Source: Pseudomonas marginalis
GTDB lineage: Bacteria; Pseudomonadota; Gammaproteobacteria; Pseudomonadales; Pseudomonadaceae
NCBI RefSeq assembly: GCF_008692035.1
Contig: NZ_VTFG01000003.1
Coordinates: 1 to 64,000, forward strand
Length of the DNA stretch: 64,000 nt
Direction of reading: 5' to 3'
Position numbers and translations under genes: made by a program. The notes beneath the pieces are model-generated. The model did not search any database, was not told the DNA's origin, and saw nothing but the letters and a program-made list of their open reading frames with translations. This document shows positions 48,716 through 58,582 of this stretch, in pieces. Within the stretch, counting starts at the first letter, position 1. Every line of letters starts with the position of its first letter.

Positions 48716-49636
48716 ATGAAAGCATGGTTAATCCTCGCCTTGGGGGCGACGCTGTTCATTCCGGGCCCGGCCCAGGCCGCCACGCCCTTGCTGGGTGTGG
48801 GCATGGCAAAGTACGACGATAACTTCCAGACCCTGCTGCGCAACGGGGTGCAGCAACAGGCCAGCGTCATGAACGCCGACATCTTTATGGAGAACGGGCA
48901 GGACAGCGTCGATCTGCAGATGCGCCAATTCCGCAACCTGGTCAATTCCAAGGTGGATGCGATCATCGTCGCGATGGTCGACGGCAAAAGTGCGGCGCAG
49001 ATGATGCAGCTGGCCGCGGATGCAAAGATCCCGCTGGTGTTCGTCAACCGCAATCCGAACCCGCAAACGTGGCCGGCGCAGACCGCGTTTGTCGGCTCCA
49101 ACGAGCTGGAGTCGGGTACGTTGCAGATGGAAGAGCTGGCGCGCCGCGCCGGTTACAAGGGCAACGTGGTGATTCTGGTGGGCGACCCCGCCAACGCGTC
49201 CTCCTTGATGCGCACCGAGGACGTGGAGAAAGTCGTCGCCAAATACCCCGGTATGAAAGTCGTACAGAAAAAAGTCGGCAACTGGGAGCGTAGCCAGGCC
49301 GCCACGATTGTCATTGACTGGGTCAAGCAGGGCGTCGATTTCTCGATCATTGCGGCCAATAACGATGAAATGGCGATCGGCGCGATCATGGGCCTGGAAA
49401 AGGCCGGCAAGCAGGCCAAGGACTATTGGGTCGGCGGCATCGACGGCACACCGGACGGCTTGAAATTGATGGCTGAGGGCAAGATGGCGGTCAGCGTGTT
49501 CCAGGATGCCGCCGGCCAGGCCGGCGGCGCAGTGGACACCGCACTGCGCCTGGTACGCGGCGAGGTGCTGGAGTCGGCGGTGGTCTGGGTGCCGTTCAAG
49601 TTGATCACGCCTGAGAATCGCCAGGCGTTTGAATAG
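48716..49636 (+). CDS. Orphan periplasmic sugar-binding protein (RbsB-like)
   Basis: A 306-aa Peripla_BP_4 family protein. The signal peptide (KAWLILALGATLFIPGPAQAA) precedes a ribose/galactose-binding-like fold with VDAIIVAMVDGKSAAQMMQLAADAKIPLVFVNRNPN and ANNDEMAIGAIMGLEKAGK. GGGAG lies upstream of ATG 48716. There is no permease or ATPase gene; the partner is the chemoreceptor just upstream. It likely presents a sugar to that receptor. Levansucrase is encoded next door, so sucrose-derived sugars are an attractive but unproven ligand. Confidence 0.88.
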   Translation: MKAWLILALGATLFIPGPAQAATPLLGVGMAKYDDNFQTLLRNGVQQQASVMNADIFMENGQDSVDLQMRQFRNLVNSKVDAIIVAMVDGKSAAQMMQLAADAKIPLVFVNRNPNPQTWPAQTAFVGSNELESGTLQMEELARRAGYKGNVVILVGDPANASSLMRTEDVEKVVAKYPGMKVVQKKVGNWERSQAATIVIDWVKQGVDFSIIAANNDEMAIGAIMGLEKAGKQAKDYWVGGIDGTPDGLKLMAEGKMAVSVFQDAAGQAGGAVDTALRLVRGEVLESAVVWVPFKLITPENRQAFE

Positions 49637-49710
49637 CACTGAGCACCTCGATCCAACCTTGGAATGCAGTCAAATGTGCTCAGGCAGGGGGGATTGGTGA
49701 GCTTGGCATG

Positions 49711-51129
49711 CTACTGACCGATCATGCGAACCACCCGCCTGGCAATCAGAACACCCACCACGGGCGCCAGTGCAAACACCCCAAACAGCCACGCCGCAGC
49801 GCTTGCGGTGCCTTCGACACCGCCGGGTTCAGTGAGGCCGGCGACGTTCGCGACCATCCCCGCCAGTGCCGCGCCAAACGCGGTGGCGAACAGTTGCACG
49901 GTAGTAATCGAGGCGCTGGCGAGGTCCTGCTCACCCGCCGGCGCCACCTGGAACACCCGCGTCAGCAAGTGCGGCCAAGCCAGCCCCACGCCCAACCCAA
50001 TCAGGATAAGCGCCAGGCAGATCGGTGTGAGCGTCTGCCCGCTGCCGTTGCTTTCGACGGGCATCAAGATGGCCAGCGCCACCATGCCCACCACGCCCAG
50101 GATCGGCCCGGCCAGGATCGCCCGTCGAATGTTGCTGCCCGTCACACCCGCGCTGGCGATTGACCCCAGCGTCCAGCCGGCCGCCATCAGTGCCGCCAGA
50201 TAACCGGCCACCAGCGGCGACTGGTGGTGCAGGACTTGAAGAAACAACGGCACGAAGATTTCGCCACTGGTCACGGCCACCGCCAGCAGTGACATCGTGG
50301 CGTACAGCGCGCCGAGTGCCGTGGTGATCCGAAACGCGCCGGCGGGCAACAGTCGATGGCGGGCGCGGCTTTCCGTGACGATCAGCAGCGCGGTAAACAC
50401 CGCCGCCACGGCCAGCCCCAGCAGGTTCAGGGGCAGGGTGGACGAGACACTGCCGGCCGACACCGCCAGTACCGCCGCCGTCAGCAGCACCAGTTGGGCG
50501 AGTGGCAACGGGGTCGGCGTAGCGCTCTCGGTGCTGCGCCTGGGCAGGACCGCCGCCGCCAGCACCGCGAATAACCCGGCCACCGGAATCAACGACCAGA
50601 ACGCCGCGCGCCATATGCCCAGCTCGGCAAACACTCCGCCCACCGCTGGCCCGACCAGCGTCGCCACGCCCCACATCCCCGACACCAACGCCATCGCGCG
50701 CGGCCACAGGCTTTCATCGAACACCAAGCGGATCATCGCGTAGGACAGCGCGAACAAGAACCCACCGCCCAGCCCCTGCACCAACCGCCCAACGAGCATT
50801 ACCGGCATGGACGGCGCAAACGCACAGGCCAAGGCCCCGCCGGCAAACACCAGGCTGGCGGCCAGGTACGCCGCACGCGGCCCGAGGCTGCCGAGCAGGC
50901 GCGCCGACAACGCCGAGCCGAGGATCGAGGCGGCGACAAATAACGTGGTATTCCATGCGTAGTAGTCGATGCCGCCGATGTCCTGGACCACCGACGGCAG
51001 AATCGTGGTGGCGATGTACACGTTGATCGCATGCAGCACCACGCCGCCGGCCAGTGCGAGCGAACGTACGCCGTTGGTACCGGACAACAGCGCGGCCCAG
51101 TTGGAGGGGGAGGGTTGAGGTGTGTCCAT
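49711..51129 (-). CDS. MFS efflux transporter, probable SoxR target
   Basis: A 472-aa drug:H+ antiporter-like MFS protein with about 14 TM segments and motif-like [24 protein letters not shown]. It is divergent from soxR, and its promoter contains a canonical SoxR box between -35 and -10 elements 19 bp apart. In pseudomonads SoxR activates efflux genes in response to redox-cycling compounds such as phenazines, so export of such molecules is likely (inferred). Confidence 0.88.
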   Translation of the reverse strand: MDTPQPSPSNWAALLSGTNGVRSLALAGGVVLHAINVYIATTILPSVVQDIGGIDYYAWNTTLFVAASILGSALSARLLGSLGPRAAYLAASLVFAGGALACAFAPSMPVMLVGRLVQGLGGGFLFALSYAMIRLVFDESLWPRAMALVSGMWGVATLVGPAVGGVFAELGIWRAAFWSLIPVAGLFAVLAAAVLPRRSTESATPTPLPLAQLVLLTAAVLAVSAGSVSSTLPLNLLGLAVAAVFTALLIVTESRARHRLLPAGAFRITTALGALYATMSLLAVAVTSGEIFVPLFLQVLHHQSPLVAGYLAALMAAGWTLGSIASAGVTGSNIRRAILAGPILGVVGMVALAILMPVESNGSGQTLTPICLALILIGLGVGLAWPHLLTRVFQVAPAGEQDLASASITTVQLFATAFGAALAGMVANVAGLTEPGGVEGTASAAAWLFGVFALAPVVGVLIARRVVRMIGQ

Positions 51130-51179
51130 GCAGGCTCCGATTCAAAGGGCTGAAGGCTTGCCAAGGCAAGCCGACACCC

Positions 51180-51210
51180 TTTATAAAACCTCATGTTTAG
51201 ATGAGGTCAA
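51180..51210 (-). promoter_or_regulatory. SoxR-dependent promoter with SoxR box
   Basis: On the minus strand TTGACC (51210-51205) and TATAAA (51185-51180) are separated by 19 bp, the long spacing typical of MerR-family promoters. The spacer holds the 18-bp dyad CCTCATGTTTAGATGAGG (51189-51206), which fits the SoxR box pattern CCTCAAG...CTTGAGG. Confidence 0.88.
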
Positions 51211-51217
51211 GAGCTGG

Positions 51218-51670
51218 ATGGAAGCGAAAATCGATGTGCGCATCCCCCTCGGCGTGGGCGAACTGGCCCGCCGCAGCGGCGTGACCGTGGCCACGGTGCA
51301 TTTCTACGAAGCCAAGGGGTTGATTCACGCACAACGCAGCGCGGGCAATCAGCGTCGTTATCAGCGTGACGTACTGCGCCGGATCGCGGTGATCAAGGTC
51401 GCGCAGCGCGCGGGCATTCCCTTGGCGGCCATCAAGGACGCGTTGGACGAACTGCCTTCAGGACGGCCGTTGACGGCCAAGGACTGGACCCAACTCTCCA
51501 CACACTGGCGCGACCTGTTGAGTGAGCGCATCAACAGCCTCACTCAACTGCGCGACCAACTCGATGGCTGTATCGGCTGTGGATGCCTGTCCCTGGATGA
51601 TTGCCCGTTGCGCAATCCGGGGGATCAGTTGGGACGGCTGGGGGATGGGGCCGTATTGCTCGGAAAGTGA
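51218..51670 (+). CDS. soxR: Redox-sensing activator SoxR
   Basis: A 150-aa MerR-family regulator with the diagnostic SoxR 2Fe-2S motif C118-IG-C121-G-C123-LSLDD-C129. The N-terminal winged helix-turn-helix ([24 protein letters not shown]) and dimerisation helix are complete. ATG 51218 gives near-standard length (P. aeruginosa 156 aa); a GTG at 51236 is another option. The start lies 12 bp beyond the SoxR box, so autoregulation is possible. It converges with xylH, 5 bp away. Confidence 0.95.
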   Translation: MEAKIDVRIPLGVGELARRSGVTVATVHFYEAKGLIHAQRSAGNQRRYQRDVLRRIAVIKVAQRAGIPLAAIKDALDELPSGRPLTAKDWTQLSTHWRDLLSERINSLTQLRDQLDGCIGCGCLSLDDCPLRNPGDQLGRLGDGAVLLGK

Positions 51671-51675
51671 GGCAG

Positions 51676-52812
51676 TCAGCGCCGACCCGTGCGCGTACTC
51701 ACATCCACCCACACCGCCAATACCAGGATGCTGCCCTTCACAATCATCTGCCAGTAACTGTCCACGTCCAGCATCGACATGCCGTTATCCAGGCTGGTAA
51801 TCACCAATGCCCCGAGCAACGCGCCATACACCGTGCCCGAGCCGCCGCGCATCGACGTCCCCCCAATAAAGCACGCAGCGATGGCATCCAACTCGCCCAT
51901 ATTGCCCGCCGACGGTGATCCCGCCGCCAGGCGCGCGGTATTGACCAGGCCGGCGAGGGCGCACATCACGCCCATGATCCCGAAGATCCACAGTTTCACC
52001 GCCTGCACGTTGATGCCCGACAGGCGCGTGGCTTCCATGTTGCTGCCCACCGCGTAGACGCGGCGGCCGAACACGGTCTGGCTGGTGACGTAGCTGAACA
52101 CGCCGAGCAGCACCAGCAACAGCAGCACCGGTACGGGGATGCCGTCGTAGCTGTTGAGGGTGGTGACAAACCCGGCGAGCACCGCGCCGATCACCCCCAC
52201 GCGCAGCACATCGCGCATCAGGGCGTGCGGCGCCAAGCCATGCAGCGCGCGGTTGCGCCGTTGTTTCCAGGTCAAAAACAGAGTCAGGGCAAACAGCAAG
52301 ACCCCAAGGCCAACCCCCACCGAATGCGGCAAATACCCCTGGCCTACATACACCAGCGACGGCGACACCGGCGCGATGGTGGTGCCGCCGGTGATCCCCA
52401 GCAGAATCCCGCGAAACGCGAGCATGCCGCCGAGGCCAACGATAAACGACGGAATGCGCAGGTAAGCGGTCATGTAGCCGTTGGCCAAACCGATCATCAG
52501 GCCGCACAACGCCACCAGGCTGAGGTTGGCCAGCAGCGGAATGTGATAGACCACATCCAGGATCGCCGCGAGCCCGCCCAACAGTCCCAGCAACGAACCC
52601 ACCGACAAATCGATCTCGCCGCTGATGATCACCAGCACCATGCCGCACGCCAATATCCCGGTGATCGACATCTGCCGCAGCAGGTTGGACAGGTTGCGCG
52701 GGGTGAGGAAGCCGCCCTCGGTCTGCCAGCTGAAAAACAGCCAGATAAACGCCACGGCGATCACCAGGGCGAGCATTTTGTAGCGAGTGAACAGCTGTTT
52801 GACCTGATTCAT
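51676..52812 (-). CDS. xylH: Xylose ABC transporter permease XylH
   Basis: A 378-aa BPD_transp_2 family permease with about 10 TM segments. Sugar-permease signatures include IISGEIDLSVGSLLGL, GRRVYAVGSNMEATRLSGINV and AACFIGGTSMRGGSGTVYGALLGALVI. Length is near E. coli XylH (393 aa). Its ATG abuts the xylG stop. It is last gene of the xylA-F-G-H operon. Confidence 0.95.
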   Translation of the reverse strand: MNQVKQLFTRYKMLALVIAVAFIWLFFSWQTEGGFLTPRNLSNLLRQMSITGILACGMVLVIISGEIDLSVGSLLGLLGGLAAILDVVYHIPLLANLSLVALCGLMIGLANGYMTAYLRIPSFIVGLGGMLAFRGILLGITGGTTIAPVSPSLVYVGQGYLPHSVGVGLGVLLFALTLFLTWKQRRNRALHGLAPHALMRDVLRVGVIGAVLAGFVTTLNSYDGIPVPVLLLLVLLGVFSYVTSQTVFGRRVYAVGSNMEATRLSGINVQAVKLWIFGIMGVMCALAGLVNTARLAAGSPSAGNMGELDAIAACFIGGTSMRGGSGTVYGALLGALVITSLDNGMSMLDVDSYWQMIVKGSILVLAVWVDVSTRTGRR

Positions 52813-54357
52813 CTACGCGGTTTTCCGATTGTTATTGTTTTGGCTGAGCGCGGCGGCGAGCACCTGTTCCTGGGTGAGCCCCTCGTTGATGAAGTCGCCA
52901 CGCAACTGGCCGTCGCCGATCACCAGCACGCGGTTGGACACGCCGAGCACTTCGGCCAGCTCCGAGGAAACCATGATGATCGACACGCCTTCGGCCGCCA
53001 GTGCACCCATCAGTTTGTAGATCTCATACTTGGCGCCCACATCCACCCCGCGCGTGGGCTCGTCGAGGATCAGCACCTTGGGCTTGGCCATCAGCATTTT
53101 CGCCAGCACGGCCTTTTGCTGGTTGCCACCGGACAGGCTGGTGATCGGCAGGAACGGGCTGGCGGTCTTGAGGTGCATGCGCGCGATCTGCTGGTCGATG
53201 TTGCCCAGTTCGGCCTCGGCGTCGATGCGGGTCAGGTGGGCATAGGTGTCGAGCACCGCCAGGGTGATGTTCTGGCCCACGCCCAGGTCAGGGATGATGC
53301 CCTGGCGCTTGCGGTCCTCGGGCACCATGCACAGTCCGGCGCGGATCGATTTGAGCGGCGTGCGCGTGTCGATCACCTGGCCGTCGAGCCACACCTCGGC
53401 GCTGTAGCGGCCGGGGTAGGCGCCGAACAACGCCGACACCAGCTCCGTGCGCCCGGCGCCCACCAGCCCGGCTATGCCGAGGATTTCGCCGCGCTTGAGC
53501 ACGAAGGAAATATCGTCGACGCGCTTGCGCCTGGGGTTGTCGACGTCATAGCAGGTGACGTTGCGCGCTTCGAAAATCACCTCGCCGATGGCATGGGGCT
53601 CGGTGGGGTAGAGGTTGCTCATTTCGCGGCCGACCATCTGCGTGATGATCTGCGGGATGTCCATGTCGGCCATGGCCGTGGTCGCGATGTGCTTGCCATC
53701 GCGGATCACCGTGATGGTGTCGCACACGGCCGCCACTTCATCGAGCTTATGGGAGATGTACACGCAGGCCACGCCCTTGGCCTTGAGGCCGCGGATGATG
53801 TCCAGCAGCACTTCGATTTCCGAGCGGGTCAGGGCCGAGGAAGGCTCGTCAAGGATCAGCAGGCGCGCCTGTTTGTTCAGGGCCTTGGCGATTTCCACCA
53901 GTTGCTGGTAGCCGCCGCCGTACTGCGACACCGGCAGCGCGACGTTCATGTCCGGCACCTTGAGCTCGCGCATCAACGCTTCGGCGCGGTGCAGCATCGC
54001 CGGGTAGTTCATACGCCCGGCGGGCAACGTCAGCTCGTGGCCCATGAAGATGTTCTCGGCTACCGACAGGTCAGGCACCAGGGTCAGTTCCTGGTGAATG
54101 ATGACGATGCCGGCGGCCTCGGTTTCGCTGATGGACTGGGCCCTGAGCGGTTGCCCGTCCCAGAGGATTTCCCCCTCCCAGGTGCCATGGGGGTAGACCG
54201 CCGACAGCACCTTCATCAGGGTGGATTTACCGGCGCCGTTCTCGCCGCACAGGCCGACGCACTCCCCCGGCCGCACCTTGATGTCGATGCCGTTCAGCGC
54301 GTGGACACCGCCAAAGGTTTTGACGATGCCGTTCATTTGCAGCAGGTAGTCGGCCAT
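52813..54357 (-). CDS. xylG: Xylose ABC transporter ATPase XylG
   Basis: A 514-aa sugar-type ATPase with two ABC domains. The first has Walker [11 protein letters not shown] and the second the signature [15 protein letters not shown] with Walker [15 protein letters not shown]. The second Walker A is degenerate ([10 protein letters not shown]), as usual in this family. Length is within one residue of E. coli XylG. ATG 54357 is chosen; a GTG at 54366 overlapping the xylF stop is an alternative. Confidence 0.95.
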   Translation of the reverse strand: MADYLLQMNGIVKTFGGVHALNGIDIKVRPGECVGLCGENGAGKSTLMKVLSAVYPHGTWEGEILWDGQPLRAQSISETEAAGIVIIHQELTLVPDLSVAENIFMGHELTLPAGRMNYPAMLHRAEALMRELKVPDMNVALPVSQYGGGYQQLVEIAKALNKQARLLILDEPSSALTRSEIEVLLDIIRGLKAKGVACVYISHKLDEVAAVCDTITVIRDGKHIATTAMADMDIPQIITQMVGREMSNLYPTEPHAIGEVIFEARNVTCYDVDNPRRKRVDDISFVLKRGEILGIAGLVGAGRTELVSALFGAYPGRYSAEVWLDGQVIDTRTPLKSIRAGLCMVPEDRKRQGIIPDLGVGQNITLAVLDTYAHLTRIDAEAELGNIDQQIARMHLKTASPFLPITSLSGGNQQKAVLAKMLMAKPKVLILDEPTRGVDVGAKYEIYKLMGALAAEGVSIIMVSSELAEVLGVSNRVLVIGDGQLRGDFINEGLTQEQVLAAALSQNNNNRKTA

Positions 54358-54362
54358 GGCGA

Positions 54363-55364
54363 TCACTGCCCGCCGATCTGCTCTTTGGTATAGAACCCGT
54401 CCTTCTCCAACAGGTCGATATTGGCCTTGGTCAGCGGGGTCGGGGTGAGCAGGATGGTGTCGACTTTCTTGCTGCCATTGTCGTACTGCGAGCTGTAGGT
54501 GGGCTTCTCGTTACGCGCCAGTTGCACCGAGAGCTTGGCGGCTTCGGTGGCGATCAGCTTGAGTGGCTTGTACACGGTCATGGTCTGGGTACCGTCGATC
54601 ACGCGCTTGACGGCGGCCAGGTCGGCGTCCTGGCCGGAGATCGGCACCTTGCCTGCCAGTTTCTGCGCGGCCAGGGCCTGGATCGCACCGCCGGCGGTGG
54701 CGTCGTTGGAGGCGACGATGGCGTCGATCTTGTTGCTGTTGCGGGTCAGGGCGTTCTCGACGATGCTCAGGGCTTCGGTGGGGTTCCATTCCTTGACCCA
54801 CTGTTGGCCGACAATCTTGATGTCGCCCTTGTCGATGGCCGGTTGCAGCACCTTCATCTGGCCTTCGCGCAGCACCTTGGCGTTGTTGTCGGTGGGTGCG
54901 CCGCCGAGCAGGAAGTAATTGCCCTTGGGCGCCGCCTGCAGCACGCCGCTGGCCTGCATCTCGCCGACTTTTTCGTTATCGAAGGAGATGTAGGCATCGA
55001 TGTCCGCGTTGAGAATCAGGCGGTCATAGGACACCACCTTGATCCCGGCTTTCTTGGCTTCGGCGACCGCGTTGGTCAGCACCGTGGCGTTGAACGGCAC
55101 GATCACGATCACATCGACACCCCGGGAGATCAGGTTTTCGATCTGCGAAATCTGCTTCTGCTCGTTGGCATCGGCGGACTGCACAAAGACCTTGGCATCG
55201 AGTTTTTCCGCAGCGGCGACGAAGTAGTCACGATCCCGGGACCAGCGTTCCAGGCGCAGGTCGTCGATGGAAAAACCGATTTTCGGGTGGGCGGAGTCGG
55301 CCATCACCGGCAGTGCGAACAGGGCCAGGGCGGTGGCGAGCAGGGTACGTTTGAATGACTTCAT
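54363..55364 (-). CDS. xylF: D-xylose-binding periplasmic protein XylF
   Basis: A 333-aa periplasmic xylose receptor. The signal peptide ([17 protein letters not shown]) is followed by [43 protein letters not shown], the XylF signature region with sugar-contacting residues. AAGGA lies upstream of ATG 55364. The frame stays open upstream only because it reads through the 18-bp repeat array, giving a KPAHHN-like repetitive peptide that is not part of the protein. Confidence 0.95.
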   Translation of the reverse strand: MKSFKRTLLATALALFALPVMADSAHPKIGFSIDDLRLERWSRDRDYFVAAAEKLDAKVFVQSADANEQKQISQIENLISRGVDVIVIVPFNATVLTNAVAEAKKAGIKVVSYDRLILNADIDAYISFDNEKVGEMQASGVLQAAPKGNYFLLGGAPTDNNAKVLREGQMKVLQPAIDKGDIKIVGQQWVKEWNPTEALSIVENALTRNSNKIDAIVASNDATAGGAIQALAAQKLAGKVPISGQDADLAAVKRVIDGTQTMTVYKPLKLIATEAAKLSVQLARNEKPTYSSQYDNGSKKVDTILLTPTPLTKANIDLLEKDGFYTKEQIGGQ

Positions 55365-55430
55365 GGTGGTGCGTCCTTTTATTGTTGTTGGAAAGACACT
55401 GGGTGAAGACTCTAGGCGAACACTGTAGGT

Positions 55431-55778
55431 GTGGCTAACCGGCGTGTTGTGGCAAGCCGGGCTTTTGTGGTGAACAGGACTTTTGTGGTGAATGGGCTTG
55501 TCTTGGTGAATGGGTTTAGTGTGGTGAGCGGGCTTATTGTGGTGAATGGGTTTGGTGTGGTGAGCAGGCTTGTTGTGGTGAGCGGGCTTGCCCCGCGCTG
55601 GGCTGCGAAGCAGCCCCAAACCCAGGCACCTCGGTGTGTCAGCTAAAAACACATCGCCTGCAATGGGGCCGCTTCGCGCCCCAGCGCGGGGCAAGCCCGC
55701 TCACCACAACAAGCCCCCTCACCACAATAAGCCCCTCACCACACCAACCCCACTCATCACAACAAACCCGCTCGCCAC
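55431..55778. repeat. Inverted array of 18-bp repeats around a REP core
   Basis: Nine contiguous 18-bp units of the type GTGGTGAGCGGGCTTGTT run from 55431 to 55592. A REP core follows (CCGCGCTGGG near 55593 facing CCCAGCGCGG near 55680). Five inverse units of the type AACAAGCCCGCTCACCAC run from 55690 to 55778, one of them 17 bp. The units vary at a few positions, with those nearest the core best conserved. The array fills the space between xylA and xylF and could fold into a very long stem in the transcript. Confidence 0.9.
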
Positions 55779-55782
55779 ACGG

Positions 55783-57099
55783 TCACCGATAAATAAACCG
55801 GTTGACCACCCCCTCCAGCATCTCCTGCCGACCACTCACGGCCTGCGGGTTCAGCTCTTGGGTAAACGCGTGTTCGGCCAGTGACTCCAGGCTGAACTCA
55901 CCCGCCAGCACGGCCTGGCCCAGCGGCTGCTGCCAGCCGGCATAGCGCTGGTCCTTGAACTGCTGCAGCCGGTCGTTCTGCACCATCGCCGCCGCACGTT
56001 CCAGCGCCAGGGCGAGTACATCCATGGCGGCGACATGGCCGTGGAACAGGTCGACCTCGTCCAGGCTCTGGCGGCGTACCTTGGAGTCGAAATTGTAGCC
56101 GCCATTCTTGAAGCCACCGGCCTTGAGGATTTCATAGGTGGCGAGGGTCATCTCCTCGACGCTGTTGGGGAATTGGTCGGTGTCCCAGCCGTTCTGCGGG
56201 TCGCCCCGGTTGGCGTCGATGCTGCCGAAGATGCCCAGGGACACGGCGGTGGCGATCTCGTGATGGAAACTGTGCCCGGCCAGGGTGGCGTGGTTGGCCT
56301 CGATATTCACCTTGATTTCATGCTCCAGGCCGTACTCATGCAAAAAGCCGAACACCGTGGCGCTGTCGTAATCGTACTGGTGCTTGGTCGGCTCCTGGGG
56401 CTTGGGCTCGATCAGCAGGTCGCCCTTGAAGCCGATCTTGTGCTTGTGCTCCACCACCATGCGCATAAAGCGCCCGAGCTGTTCGCGCTCGCGCTTGAGG
56501 TCGGTGTTGAGCAGGGTTTCATAACCTTCACGGCCGCCCCACAGCACATAGTTGGTGCCCTTGAGCCGCAGCGTGGCGTTCATCGCGCTGAACACCTGGG
56601 CAGCGGCGTAGGCAAACACCTCCGGGTCCGGGTTACTGGCGGCACCGGCGGCAAAACGCGGGTTGCTGAAGCAGTTGGCGGTGCCCCACAGCAACTTGAT
56701 GCCGGTCTGTTCCTGATGGCGCTCCAGGTGGTCGACCATCTGCGCAAAGTGGTTGCGGTACTCCTTGAGCGAACTGCCTTCCGGCGCCACATCGGTGTCG
56801 TGAAAGCTGTAGTAGTCGATGCCCAGCTTGGAGAAAAACTCGAAGGCCGCCTCTGCCTTGCCGATGGCCACGTCCATGGGCTCGCCGCTGCGTTGCCACG
56901 GGCGCTTGAAGGTGCCCATGCCGAACATATCGGCGCCGGGCCACACGAAGGTGTGCCAGTAACACGCGGCCATGCGCAGGTGCTCGCGCATCGGTTTGCC
57001 GAGGATCAGCTTGTTGGCGTCGTAATGGCGAAAGGCGAGGGGGGCATCGCTGCTGGGGCCTTCGAAGCGAACCTTCTCGACACCGGGGAAGTACGGCAT
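55783..57099 (-). CDS. xylA: Xylose isomerase
   Basis: A 438-aa class II xylose isomerase converting D-xylose to D-xylulose in the cytoplasm. Active-site segments are present: [11 protein letters not shown] (catalytic His/Asp), [53 protein letters not shown], and [20 protein letters not shown] carrying the metal ligands. Length is standard. It is first in xylAFGH; no xylulokinase gene (xylB) is present in the window. Confidence 0.97.
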   Translation of the reverse strand: MPYFPGVEKVRFEGPSSDAPLAFRHYDANKLILGKPMREHLRMAACYWHTFVWPGADMFGMGTFKRPWQRSGEPMDVAIGKAEAAFEFFSKLGIDYYSFHDTDVAPEGSSLKEYRNHFAQMVDHLERHQEQTGIKLLWGTANCFSNPRFAAGAASNPDPEVFAYAAAQVFSAMNATLRLKGTNYVLWGGREGYETLLNTDLKREREQLGRFMRMVVEHKHKIGFKGDLLIEPKPQEPTKHQYDYDSATVFGFLHEYGLEHEIKVNIEANHATLAGHSFHHEIATAVSLGIFGSIDANRGDPQNGWDTDQFPNSVEEMTLATYEILKAGGFKNGGYNFDSKVRRQSLDEVDLFHGHVAAMDVLALALERAAAMVQNDRLQQFKDQRYAGWQQPLGQAVLAGEFSLESLAEHAFTQELNPQAVSGRQEMLEGVVNRFIYR

Positions 57100-57162
57100 G
57101 GCGTTTTCCTTATTGTTCTTGGCGGTGTCTGGATACTAGCAACGGCACCGGGCCCGCTGATT

Positions 57163-57192
57163 ATGAAAATCACCAAGGGGTGGTGCGATTTT
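57163..57192. promoter_or_regulatory. Candidate XylR operator
   Basis: AAAATC (57166-57171) and GATTTT (57187-57192) form an inverted pair flanking ACCAAGGGGTGGTGC in the 139-bp xylA/xylR intergenic region. XylR usually binds half-sites near xylA, so this is a plausible site. Confidence 0.45.
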
Positions 57193-57238
57193 GACCGGCG
57201 AGGGCTAGTCTGTTGCCACAGGCCCGAGGACAAAAACA

Positions 57239-58465
57239 ATGAAAACCCTACCGCCCGTGCACCGTATTGCCCTGTTGTTCAACGGCAGCAAAATCTACGA
57301 CCGCGGCATCATCGCCGGTATCGGCAATTACCTGAGCAGCACCCGTGCGTCCTGGGATTTGTTCCTCGAGGAGGATTTCCTCTGTCGCCTGCGCGGCATC
57401 GAGCGCTGGCAGGGCGACGGCATCATTGCCGACTTCGACGACCCGCTGATCGGCGAAGCGTTGGCCGACAGCACGTTGCCGGTGGTGGCGGTGGGTGGCT
57501 CCTATGAAGACGCGCGCGCCTATCCCAAGGGCATTCCCTATGTGGCGACCGATAACCACGCATTGATGAAGTTGGCTTACGAACACTTGATCGAAGCTGG
57601 CCTGACTCGATTCGCCTGTTTCAGCCTGCCCGAGGCCCAGGCCAATCGCTGGGCCCAGGAGCGTGAAAAAGCCTTTCGCCGCCTGCTGCAACGGGATGGT
57701 TTGCACGTCGAGGTGTATCGCGGCCTGGGCACCAGCGCGCCGTTGTGGGACAGCGCGGTGGAACAGCAGATTGCCTGGCTGCACAGCCTGCCCAAGCCCA
57801 TCGGCATCATCGCCGTCACCGATGCCCGCGCCCGGCAACTGCTGCAAGCCTGCCTGACTGCCGGCATTGCCGTGCCGGAGCAAGTGGCGTTGATCGGCAT
57901 CGACAACGACCCCCTGACCCGCACCCTCACGCGGGTGCCGCTGAGTTCGGTGATCCAGGGCACGGAAACCATGGGGCGCACGGCCGCCGCCTTGCTGCAC
58001 CAGATGCTGCACGGCAAACCGTGCCTGGGCACGCAGGTCCTGGTGCCGCCGGAGGCGATCAACGTTCAGGCCTCCAGCCTGCATCAACCCTTGGGTAATC
58101 CGTACGTGATGCAGGCGCTGCTGTTTATCCGCCAGTACGCCTGCCAGGGCATCAAGACCGCGCAGGTGGCGGCCTATGTCGGCGTGTCGCGTTCATCCCT
58201 GGAAGCGCACTTTCGCAAGGTACGCGGCTGCAGCGTGCATGACGAGATCCTGCGCTTCAAACTCGCCGCCGCCGCCAAGGGCCTGGAAAGCCACGAACTG
58301 GCGATTGCCGATATTGCCGCCAAGTGCGGGTTCAAATCGGCGCAGTACCTGCATACGGTGTTTCGGCGAGAGTTTGGCTGCACGCCCCGCGAGTATCAGC
58401 AGGGCGCGGGGGGGACGATGCCTGCGTCGCACTCATCCACAACGTTCAACCACAGTGTCATTTAG
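57239..58465 (+). CDS. xylR: Xylose operon activator XylR
   Basis: A 408-aa regulator combining an N-terminal LacI/periplasmic-binding-type sugar domain (RIALLFNGSKIYDRGIIAGIGNYL; GVALIGIDNDPLTRTL-like core) with a C-terminal AraC helix-turn-helix pair (TAQVAAYVGVSRSSLEAHFRKVRG; IADIAAKCGFKSAQYLHTVFRREFG). This architecture is diagnostic of XylR. It is divergent from xylA and activates the operon when xylose is bound. Confidence 0.95.
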   Translation: MKTLPPVHRIALLFNGSKIYDRGIIAGIGNYLSSTRASWDLFLEEDFLCRLRGIERWQGDGIIADFDDPLIGEALADSTLPVVAVGGSYEDARAYPKGIPYVATDNHALMKLAYEHLIEAGLTRFACFSLPEAQANRWAQEREKAFRRLLQRDGLHVEVYRGLGTSAPLWDSAVEQQIAWLHSLPKPIGIIAVTDARARQLLQACLTAGIAVPEQVALIGIDNDPLTRTLTRVPLSSVIQGTETMGRTAAALLHQMLHGKPCLGTQVLVPPEAINVQASSLHQPLGNPYVMQALLFIRQYACQGIKTAQVAAYVGVSRSSLEAHFRKVRGCSVHDEILRFKLAAAAKGLESHELAIADIAAKCGFKSAQYLHTVFRREFGCTPREYQQGAGGTMPASHSSTTFNHSVI

Positions 58466-58582
58466 CTCGCTAGGCTGCTGTCCGTGTGCAAGTGCAACCT
58501 GTTCGCTTGCTCTGCGTAGCGGAACTTGGCACGCTCAAACGGTGAGTGAGTACGCCAGGATGATCAATAAGGAAGCATTACA

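Noticed and set aside
52225-54393. A 722-codon plus-strand open frame opposite xylG/xylH
   Set aside because: It is antisense to two clear ABC transporter genes, is rich in His/Gln/Arg/Ala as expected from a high-GC shadow frame, and has no ribosome site or recognisable domain.
55365-55694. N-terminal extension of XylF with a KPAHHN-like repetitive peptide
   Set aside because: It is the translation of the non-coding 18-bp repeat array; the real signal peptide begins at 55364.
55431-55778. CRISPR array
   Set aside because: The repeats are contiguous without spacers, diverge from unit to unit and reverse orientation around a REP core; no cas genes are present.
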